From Candidatus Mediterraneibacter vanvlietii (GTDB lineage: Bacteria; Bacillota; Clostridia; Lachnospirales; Lachnospiraceae), in NCBI GenBank assembly GCA_019113645.1, contig DXGZ01000048.1, positions 36,175 to 100,174 of the forward strand: a stretch of DNA of 64,000 nucleotides, written 5' to 3'. The notes under the pieces are model-generated. The model was not told the origin of the DNA and searched no databases. It saw only the letters and a program-made list of their open reading frames with translations. The translations under genes and the position numbers were made by a program. Below, piece after piece: positions 17,577 through 24,451 of the stretch (its first letter is position 1; every line of letters begins with the position of its first letter).

Positions 17577-18992
17577 TCAATATTCTCCTGACGGACCTGC
17601 ATAGGACGGATCAGCCGGCGCATCGCCGCCTCCATCCACATACCCCGGATCATAGTTTTCCCCGGATGAGCCGTCATCATACCCTCCGGAGCTGTCTTCG
17701 TAATAACCGCTGCCATCGTCATAGGAGCCGCTGCCGTCATCGTAGGAACCGCTGCCGTCGTCATAATAACCGCTGCCATCATCGTAATAGCCGCTGCCAT
17801 CGTCATAGGAACCGCTTCCGTCATCATAATAACCGCTTCCGTCATCATAAGTCTCTGTTGCGGAAGAGCTGCCGGCAGAATTCGCCGTGTATATAATGTT
17901 GCTGTTGACAGTCTGTACAGTAGATGACGGAGTATAATCCGCAGTTCCGTACAGGAACTCATGCAGCTGTGTTACATTTGACACAAGATCGTCCGGGATA
18001 ACCACACTTCCAATCTCCGGAAGTGTATCCGTGTAATTATCCATCGGGAATCCCAGATTTTCTCCAAGAACATACTCACTGTATGCCGTCGCATAGGTCA
18101 GGATCTCCTGGAGCGTGAAACTGGTTGATACCTGAGGAAATACCTTATCTATAATTTCATTGAGAGTTGCCAGGTCAGCCGATTTTGCTTTCTCAAACAT
18201 CTTTTCAACAACAAGCCTCTGCCGCTCTGTCCTTGTAAAATCACCGCCTGCAGTGGATCGGATACGGGCATAGGTTGTAGCCTGCGTCCCGTCCAGAAGC
18301 TGCAGTCCGCTCTGCGTCAGGAAATGAGCTTCCTTTCCCGCTGAATCAGCAGTTTCCTGAAGGAATTCGTTCAGGTACTGAACTTCTTCCTCAGTGACAT
18401 CAATTTCCACTCCGCCGAGCAGATCAATCGCATCTGCAATCGCGCCGAAATCAACAGTCACATAATCCTGAATATCAAGATCCAGATTCATATTCAGCAT
18501 ATTAATCGCAAGGATCGGACCGCCATAGCTGTACGCCGCGTTGCATTTCTGATATGTACCCTCTGAGAGATCAAGGAGCGTATCCCTGTAGACTGATACC
18601 ATCTTAATCTCTTTCGTTTCATTATTAAGGCTGGCAATGATAATACAGTCTGTTCTGTTTCCTTCGCCGAGATTTCCATCACGGGAATCTACACCAAAAA
18701 GAGCAATATTAGTATACCCTTCTCCAAGATCAAGACTGGCCTTCTGCTCACGTACCTCCTGATTAATAATCAGGTCTTCCGCCCGGATTTCCTGAGTATC
18801 GATCTTGTTCCATTGAGCAAATACATAAGCAGTTCCTGCTCCCACCAGGCAGATAAACACACCGGCGAGACAGACCATCACCCGCTGCCACATTTTCATT
18901 CTGGTAAACCAATTGCCCTTTTTCCTTCTGACGCGCCGTTTCTGTTGGACGCCCGCGCGTTTCCGACCGCGCCTTCTTACATTTTTTGACAT
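17577..18992 (-). CDS. LytR-CpsA-Psr (LCP) family wall-polymer ligase
   Basis: LCP proteins attach undecaprenyl-linked anionic polymers to peptidoglycan. The 471-aa protein has a very basic N-terminus, one transmembrane helix around residues 38-58, and the LCP catalytic domain: 'NIALFGVDSRDG' near residue 96, NRTDCIII, 'SVYRDTLLDL' with the lipid-phosphate-binding Arg and Asp, and 'TYARIRSTAGGDFTRTERQR'. The C-terminal extracellular tail (about 377-445) is a seven-residue Asp-Asp-Gly-Ser-Gly-Tyr repeat and is not part of the enzyme. It is well placed to attach the polymers made downstream in the window, including any phosphocholine-bearing one. Confidence 0.92.
   Translation of the reverse strand: MSKNVRRRGRKRAGVQQKRRVRRKKGNWFTRMKMWQRVMVCLAGVFICLVGAGTAYVFAQWNKIDTQEIRAEDLIINQEVREQKASLDLGEGYTNIALFGVDSRDGNLGEGNRTDCIIIASLNNETKEIKMVSVYRDTLLDLSEGTYQKCNAAYSYGGPILAINMLNMNLDLDIQDYVTVDFGAIADAIDLLGGVEIDVTEEEVQYLNEFLQETADSAGKEAHFLTQSGLQLLDGTQATTYARIRSTAGGDFTRTERQRLVVEKMFEKAKSADLATLNEIIDKVFPQVSTSFTLQEILTYATAYSEYVLGENLGFPMDNYTDTLPEIGSVVIPDDLVSNVTQLHEFLYGTADYTPSSTVQTVNSNIIYTANSAGSSSATETYDDGSGYYDDGSGSYDDGSGYYDDGSGYYDDGSGSYDDGSGSYDDGSGYYEDSSGGYDDGSSGENYDPGYVDGGGDAPADPSYAGPSGEY
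17660..17860 (-). repeat. 21-bp tandem repeats encoding DDGSGYY/DDGSGSY
   Basis: The tail of the LCP gene consists of about nine copies of a seven-codon unit (DDGSGYY or DDGSGSY), nearly identical in DNA. Such arrays readily change copy number by slippage. Confidence 0.8.
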
Positions 18993-19030
18993 GACAATCC
19001 CCTATATGACACTTTTTTTATACTTTTACA

Positions 19031-19059
19031 ATATTACAACATACCGATAGGAGATTCAA
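19031..19059 (-). promoter_or_regulatory. Predicted sigma-A promoter of the LCP gene
   Basis: TTGAAT (19059-19054) and TAATAT (19036-19031) on the minus strand, 17 bases apart, about 40 bases before the LCP start codon. Confidence 0.6.
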
Positions 19060-19095
19060 GTCCATTTTTCTACATCATCTTGTGTTTTCCTACAA

Positions 19096-20655
19096 TTATC
19101 TCGTCTGTTTTTCCTCGTCCGCCCTGCTTTCCTTCAAAAAACTCTTCGCGTCTTTCAAGAAGCTTGCCGTTATAAGAACAATAACCGCTGCAATCGGGAA
19201 CGCCGCGATGATACTGACCGACTGCAGATTGCTCATGGAGCTCTCGGAAAATACAAGCGCTATCGGCAGAAGGATGAGCAGAATACACCACATCAGCTGC
19301 ATCAGTTTATGTGGAGCTTCATTCTCTCCCAGGCGATGATAGCTGTAGCAGGAGCCAATCAGCGCAATCGAATCAAATGATGTGGCATAAAAAGCGATCA
19401 TTGTAATAAGAAGAAGCACAAGCACAAGCGGAGCGCACGGCAGTGTGCGGATAATCGCGATAATCACATCATACAGATTTCCTTCCTGCTGATACATGGC
19501 GATAAAATCTGCTGTTCCGGACACCTGCTGCCCCAGAGAATAATTGCCAAGCACAATGAAACTCACAACCGTAGAGCCGACGCCGAACACATAGCCTCCC
19601 AGAATCGTCTGCCGCACTGTCCTGCCCCGCGAGATATTTCCTATAAAAAACGGAGCCGCCACACACCATACCATCCAGTATGCCCAGTAGAAAATCGTCC
19701 AGTTCTGTGGAAATGACGTTGTTCTCTGAGGATCTGTAAAAGTTGCCAGTTCAAAAAAATTCTGCACCATTCTTCCGATCGCTGAGAAGCCTGTTTCGAT
19801 AATATATTTTGTCTCGCCGCCAAACAGAAGGACAAAAGCAAGCAACGCAAAAAACAAATACACGCAGGATTTTGCCAGTATACTGATTCCTTTGAATCCG
19901 TGAAGCAGCGAATACGTGTATACAATACATGTGATAACCAGAATTATGATCGTAAGAACTCTTGAATCAATATTTGTATGGAAGAGTTCATTGATCGCTT
20001 CTGACATCAGCGGCGTGGCAAGACTGAATGTAGTCGCAGTTCCTGCCAGCAGCGCAAACACTGCCAGAAGATCAATCAGCCGCCCCAGAATCCCATCCGT
20101 ATGTCTGCCCAGAACAGGCCTGCAGGCTTCCGAATACTTCTGCCGCTCTCTTCTGCGCACATGCAGCATGAATCCGAATGCAACCGCAAGTACCAGATAG
20201 AATCCCCACGGGATCATGCTCCAGTGAAAGATCGGATATACACTTGCCCAGTCCTGTATGCTTCCAAGTTCTGCGATATGAGGATCCGACGCATAGAGTA
20301 TCCACTCGGAAAAAGAATAAAACAGAATATCCGCCGCAAGCCCTGCGGTAAACATCATAGACCCCCATGTGAAAAAGGAATACTTTGGTTTCTCATTCTG
20401 ATTTCCAAGCACGATATTCCCGTATTTCGATCCGGCTATAAAGATGGACAACAGAAAAATTCCAAGCCCGATCAGCAGATAATAGGTGCCAAATGTATCC
20501 CCCAGGAAAAACCGAATCTTCTCTACGACTTCATTCGACCGCTCCGGCATACAAAAAAACAGTACGCAGAGCAGCACGATCAGGGTTAACGGCACAAGGG
20601 TAATCATCCAGTCTATTTTTTTACGTTCAGTGTTCTGAGATAGTTTCTGATCCAT
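19096..20655 (-). CDS. BCCT family transporter, predicted choline uptake
   Basis: Betaine/choline/carnitine transporter of 519 aa with about twelve membrane spans. The family signature is present as 'FYWAYWMVWCVAAPFFIG' followed by NISRGRTVRQ, the aromatic helix 8 that holds the trimethylammonium group. The gene starts 12 bases after the licC stop and is the last gene of the promoter-23224 unit with two choline-activation genes. That linkage makes choline the most likely substrate; betaine or carnitine remain possible. In pneumococci this step is done by the unrelated permease LicB. Confidence 0.92.
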   Translation of the reverse strand: MDQKLSQNTERKKIDWMITLVPLTLIVLLCVLFFCMPERSNEVVEKIRFFLGDTFGTYYLLIGLGIFLLSIFIAGSKYGNIVLGNQNEKPKYSFFTWGSMMFTAGLAADILFYSFSEWILYASDPHIAELGSIQDWASVYPIFHWSMIPWGFYLVLAVAFGFMLHVRRRERQKYSEACRPVLGRHTDGILGRLIDLLAVFALLAGTATTFSLATPLMSEAINELFHTNIDSRVLTIIILVITCIVYTYSLLHGFKGISILAKSCVYLFFALLAFVLLFGGETKYIIETGFSAIGRMVQNFFELATFTDPQRTTSFPQNWTIFYWAYWMVWCVAAPFFIGNISRGRTVRQTILGGYVFGVGSTVVSFIVLGNYSLGQQVSGTADFIAMYQQEGNLYDVIIAIIRTLPCAPLVLVLLLITMIAFYATSFDSIALIGSCYSYHRLGENEAPHKLMQLMWCILLILLPIALVFSESSMSNLQSVSIIAAFPIAAVIVLITASFLKDAKSFLKESRADEEKQTR

Positions 20656-20667
20656 GTTCTCTTCCTC

Positions 20668-21378
20668 CTACAGATATTTTTGATAGCTCTTATCGATTGC
20701 TGCCAGCTCAGACAGGCTGTCAATCTCAACAATATCTCCTGCTTTCATCTCCATAATTCCCAGCTGATAATCCTCAGGGTGACAGAATAACGCCACATCA
20801 TCCCAGTAAATCTGATGGTTTTTCTTTACTTCAAACTCATATTCCAGATGGGCCTTCAGACGTCTCCCGTCCTCTGCTGTCCAGCGCGACACACTGTACA
20901 GCTGCCAGCCGGATTCTCCTCCCGTACGGCTGCATGAACTCACAACTCCATCTTCCACTTCCAGCAGCCATTCATCCGTATGCTGATCCGTCCAGATACA
21001 GTTATAGCCCGATCTCTCAAATTCCGGTCTGAGAATATCCGCATTATATATGATCTGGTCTCCATCCAGTATTATCGTGTTTTCCAGAAAGTTCCTTGCC
21101 ACATAAAGAGAAGAGATATTATTGCACCTGTCATAATAAGGATTATCCAAAACTTTCAGCCCTTCATAATCACTCTCAAGCTCGTAAAATCTTTCTTTTA
21201 AATATCCCGCAACCACATAAATTCTGTAAATACCATTCTGATGCAGGGTCTGTATCACTGTATCAATCATCCGGACTCCATTTACACGAATCAATGGTTT
21301 TGGAGTCTCCAATGTAACCGGCCTCATCCGCTGTCCGATTCCGGCAGCCATTATAACCGCCTGTTCTACTCTATGCAT
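20668..21378 (-). CDS. licC: LicC-type CTP:phosphocholine cytidylyltransferase
   Basis: Cytoplasmic nucleotidyltransferase of about 236 aa predicted to make CDP-choline from phosphocholine and CTP. It has the LMAAG-type nucleotide loop (VIMAAGIGQRMRPVT), 'IYVVAGYLKERF', the metal-binding 'IILDGDQIIYN' and, near the end, VEIDSLSEL, matching pneumococcal LicC region by region (including the EW and YWD blocks). The start at 21378 is chosen for a GAGGAAAAGAG site and a family-like N-terminus; a GTG at 21441 overlapping the upstream stop gives a 21-residue longer, non-homologous start. The gene follows the LicC-LicA fusion gene and precedes the BCCT gene. Other sugar or alcohol nucleotidyltransferases cannot be excluded without a search. 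Confidence 0.82.
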   Translation of the reverse strand: MHRVEQAVIMAAGIGQRMRPVTLETPKPLIRVNGVRMIDTVIQTLHQNGIYRIYVVAGYLKERFYELESDYEGLKVLDNPYYDRCNNISSLYVARNFLENTIILDGDQIIYNADILRPEFERSGYNCIWTDQHTDEWLLEVEDGVVSSCSRTGGESGWQLYSVSRWTAEDGRRLKAHLEYEFEVKKNHQIYWDDVALFCHPEDYQLGIMEMKAGDIVEIDSLSELAAIDKSYQKYL

Positions 21379-21437
21379 TCTCTTTTCCTCGTTTCCTGTT
21401 CCTGTTTTCATCTTCCACTCTGATGCGTTCTCTTTCT

Positions 21438-23189
21438 TCACATTCTTGAGGAAGCGATTTTATAAAACTCTTTTGCGTAACGGTATTGTCTCAATGAATA
21501 TTCTCCGAAATCCACTCCCAGATTCCTCTTATATTCGCACCAGTTGCTCCACAGCAGGCCGCATACCGACACATAACAGTATATTTTCGTTCTGACTTCC
21601 TCCGGACAATTTCCCCGGAAATAAATATCAATGAGTCTGTCTATCTGTTCCCTGCTGTAAAAAGAATAAATGCTGAACATCGCCAGATCCACATGGGGGT
21701 CCTGCATCCCCGCATACTCCCAGTCTATCAGCCGTATTTCCTCTTCTCCGTTCTGATCTGCTGCAAACAGAAAATTATCAGGGACAGCATCTATATGGGT
21801 CAGTGTCTCTGTCTTCTCCTGCCCGTCGATGTATTCCTTCAGAGAGAGCACCTTGTCTTTCGTGTCTTTATAGTCTTTGTACGCTGAGGATTTTCCTTCC
21901 CACAGACTCTCATAGAATTCCATCTGGCCGAACAGATCAAATCTGTGATCCACTCTCAGCCCCATCCCATGGAACTCCCGCAGTTTGCCCATGCACTTCT
22001 CCACATCTTCCATATCCAGAGGGTCACACACACGCGCGCGATTCAAAAACTCCGTAATTTTATATCCATTCTCCGGGTTTATATAGACAATATCATCACA
22101 GATGCGCCTGCTTTTAATCACATCATATACCTGAGCTTCCCTTTTCCGGTCTATCAGGCGGTCTGTTCCTTCCCCGGGAATACGCATAATATATTTTTTG
22201 TCACGGCAGTCAAAGAGAAATGATCTGTTTGTCATCCCCTTTTTCAGAATTGTAATATTCACAATCTCGTCAATCGAACACTGCAGCGCAGACGCAGCTG
22301 TCTCAATCGCGTCCGACTTCAGCTGATTCGAATTGCTGTCCAGTTCCCTGAGCTGCTCGTATGTGTTGATCTCCACAGCATCCCCTGCTGGAACAACCCT
22401 GGCAGGAACTGTCATCCTGTCTTTTCCGTACAGCGCCTCTTCCCAGAACACATTATCATATCTGGGATCTTCTGCCAGTTTCTCTATCCTTTTCGCAACT
22501 GCCGGGCCATCCTTCCCCGTAAGGTAACAGATGCCGATAGCCTCATTTCCATCCTCCGAATCAGGCACGGAAACAAGTTCCATCTTCCTGTTCACTCTCA
22601 CGGAACTGTTCGGTTTGAGCTGATCGCTCACCATATACCAGGAATATAACTCATGTTTTCGGAAGGGATTTCTTCTGCACCATATATCGCACGGAACAAT
22701 ATAAGCGTTCTCAAGATATTTTCCCGCCAGTTTGACAGAATGCAGATTGTTTTTCACAGAATACTCCGCATTTACAATAAGTCTCACATCATACTGGTCA
22801 ATCAGGTACTCGTACTGCTCTTTCATAAAGCCGACCACAATGTAGATCTCATAAATCCCTGCTTCATGCAGCTGCTTTATGGTTCTCTCAATTAATGGTT
22901 CCCCGTGTACTTCCAGAAGTCCTTTGGGCGTTTCCGTATTAATCGGAACCATCCGCATCCCAAAACCGGCCGCAAGAATCACAGCCCTTCTGGCAGTGCT
23001 TTCACCCAGAAGTTCTCTCGCCTTTTCCGTCAGGCCGCAGGTCTCATCCAGATACCCCTCGTTCATCAGCCCTTTCAGCGATCGGTTTATAATCCCCAGA
23101 GAATGTCTCGTATTCTTTGATAACAGTCTCTGATTTGTAAAAGGCTCTTCAGCCAGTTCGTTCAAAATATTGCATTCTTGAATGTTCAT
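21438..23189 (-). CDS. Winged-helix / LicC-like / LicA-like choline kinase fusion protein
   Basis: A 583-aa three-part protein. Residues 1-65 look like a winged helix (ILNELAEEP, LMNEGYLDET). Residues about 68-300 are a nucleotidyltransferase domain (VILAAGFGMRM, PKGLLEVHGEPLIE, 'VVGFMKEQYEYLI', IVPCDIW). Residues about 300-583 are a choline-kinase fold with 'THIDAVPDNFLFA' near residue 463 and LIDWEYAG near 489, the two catalytic Asp motifs of LicA-type kinases. The kinase half is intact; the nucleotidyltransferase half ends VEINTYEQL where LicC has EID, so its activity is uncertain. GGTGAG lies five bases before the ATG at 23189 and promoter 23224-23252 is just upstream. LicC-LicA fusions are known, for example in Treponema; the winged helix makes this one distinctive. 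Confidence 0.8.
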   Translation of the reverse strand: MNIQECNILNELAEEPFTNQRLLSKNTRHSLGIINRSLKGLMNEGYLDETCGLTEKARELLGESTARRAVILAAGFGMRMVPINTETPKGLLEVHGEPLIERTIKQLHEAGIYEIYIVVGFMKEQYEYLIDQYDVRLIVNAEYSVKNNLHSVKLAGKYLENAYIVPCDIWCRRNPFRKHELYSWYMVSDQLKPNSSVRVNRKMELVSVPDSEDGNEAIGICYLTGKDGPAVAKRIEKLAEDPRYDNVFWEEALYGKDRMTVPARVVPAGDAVEINTYEQLRELDSNSNQLKSDAIETAASALQCSIDEIVNITILKKGMTNRSFLFDCRDKKYIMRIPGEGTDRLIDRKREAQVYDVIKSRRICDDIVYINPENGYKITEFLNRARVCDPLDMEDVEKCMGKLREFHGMGLRVDHRFDLFGQMEFYESLWEGKSSAYKDYKDTKDKVLSLKEYIDGQEKTETLTHIDAVPDNFLFAADQNGEEEIRLIDWEYAGMQDPHVDLAMFSIYSFYSREQIDRLIDIYFRGNCPEEVRTKIYCYVSVCGLLWSNWCEYKRNLGVDFGEYSLRQYRYAKEFYKIASSRM

Positions 23190-23223
23190 GTACTCACCTA
23201 CTATTATTTTTATGAACAACATA

Positions 23224-23252
23224 ATTCTAATATTCTTCTACGGGTCTGTCAA
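23224..23252 (-). promoter_or_regulatory. Predicted sigma-A promoter of the choline unit
   Basis: TTGACA (23252-23247) and TAGAAT (23229-23224) on the minus strand, spacing 17 bases, about 35 bases before the start codon of the LicC-LicA fusion gene. Confidence 0.8.
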
Positions 23253-23287
23253 GGTTTATTTCATAATATATTCAGGAGAAAAGGAAA

Positions 23288-23324
23288 ACCCGGAAGGCTC
23301 TGCATAAAACAAAGCCATCCGGGT
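23288..23324 (-). terminator. Rho-independent terminator of the DUF2304 unit
   Basis: ACCCGGAAGGCT (23288-23299) pairs with AGCCATCCGGGT (23313-23324), and on the minus strand a TTTTCCTTTTC tract follows. It separates the esterase, glycosyltransferase and DUF2304 transcript from the choline unit. Confidence 0.8.
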
Positions 23325-23370
23325 GGAAACTTCACATTGCGTACCTGTATGCAATCTTCATTTTTTCGCT

Positions 23371-23739
23371 TTACACTTTCTCTTTCGTGTCCTTTTCTTC
23401 CTTTTCCTCACTGAGTCTCTTCTCTATTGCAATCTTCTGAACCAGATTATCAATCTTATTCTCAAGCTGCGATATCTGAAGAGAAGTAAGGAACAGCTTC
23501 ACAATCAGTATGAAGATAATCACCAGATAAATCATATTGATCGGTGACTGGAATCCAATCAGGTCTGATATCCAGTAGAACACATACGGGAACAGACTCA
23601 TAAACACGAGAACTGCTGCAAACACGATCCAGAACACAGCATACTCTATTTTCAGTTTGGACTGCCGGATCCTCTTCAGCATGAAGATCAGAAGAGATAC
23701 AGCTCCTATCAACATTAAAATTCGAAGTACAATCGACAT
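23371..23739 (-). CDS. DUF2304-like small membrane protein
   Basis: About 122 aa with three hydrophobic segments (MSIVLRILMLIGAVSLLIF, VFWIVFAAVLVFMSLFPYVF, INMIYLVIIFILIVKLF) and a C-terminal coiled coil (QLENKIDNLVQKIAIEKR). This matches DUF2304 proteins, which are usually found beside DPM1-like glycosyltransferases and are thought to help them act at the membrane. GAGGTGAGG precedes the ATG at 23739. The gene follows the glycosyltransferase after four bases. Confidence 0.82.
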   Translation of the reverse strand: MSIVLRILMLIGAVSLLIFMLKRIRQSKLKIEYAVFWIVFAAVLVFMSLFPYVFYWISDLIGFQSPINMIYLVIIFILIVKLFLTSLQISQLENKIDNLVQKIAIEKRLSEEKEEKDTKEKV

Positions 23740-23743
23740 ATCC

Positions 23744-24433
23744 TCACCTCTTTCTGAAACTCTGTACAAGTATAATGGACAAAAGCATTTTCAGCATATA
23801 CTTCATAGATCCTATCACATTCAGGTAACTGCTCCCGAATTCGCGCTCTGCCATTTCCACCTGAACTTCAGAAACCTTTGCGCCGTTCTTGATAAGATAG
23901 GAAACCGTATCCGGTTCCGGTCCGTAGTTCAGATTCATCGCAAACTCTCTGATCATATCCCGGGAGAACATCCGCATTCCGGAAGTCGGGTCTGCGATCC
24001 GTTCCCCTGTTGTCATCTTTATGGCTACTGTAATCATCCTGCTGCCGATCATACGCATGGATCTGCTCTTCTTGAACCTGACAAATCTGGAACCGATCAC
24101 AATATCATATCCCTGCCTGATGCGTTCAAGCATAGCGTCCAGATATTCCGGAAGGTGCTGCCCGTCCGCGTCAAACTGAATCGCATAGGCATACCCTTTT
24201 TCGTACGCGTATTTCATACCTGTCTGAAATGCTCCGGCAAGCCCCAGATTCACAGGGAGATCCAGAAGATGGAATCCTTTTTCCCTGCAGATCTGTGCTG
24301 TCCGGTCTCTTGATCCGTCATTGACCACAATATAATCATACTGACTGTAATTCGTTCTGATATTATTTACTACTTTCTCAATGTTTTCTTCTTCATTGTA
24401 AGCCGGAATTATAATCAATAATTCACTGTTCAT
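23744..24433 (-). CDS. DPM1-like family 2 glycosyltransferase
   Basis: Inverting GT-A enzyme of 229 aa that probably transfers a sugar to polyprenyl phosphate. It begins 'LLIIIPAYNEEENIEKVV', has YIVVNDGSRDRT and the metal-binding FDADGQH, then 'ADPTSGMRMFSRDM'. The C-terminal helix could contact the membrane. It lies between the esterase and DUF2304 genes, in one direction and with short gaps. The sugar and lipid substrates cannot be read from sequence. Confidence 0.88.
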   Translation of the reverse strand: MNSELLIIIPAYNEEENIEKVVNNIRTNYSQYDYIVVNDGSRDRTAQICREKGFHLLDLPVNLGLAGAFQTGMKYAYEKGYAYAIQFDADGQHLPEYLDAMLERIRQGYDIVIGSRFVRFKKSRSMRMIGSRMITVAIKMTTGERIADPTSGMRMFSRDMIREFAMNLNYGPEPDTVSYLIKNGAKVSEVQVEMAEREFGSSYLNVIGSMKYMLKMLLSIILVQSFRKR

Positions 24434-24451
24434 CTTTCTCCCCCTATGCCG

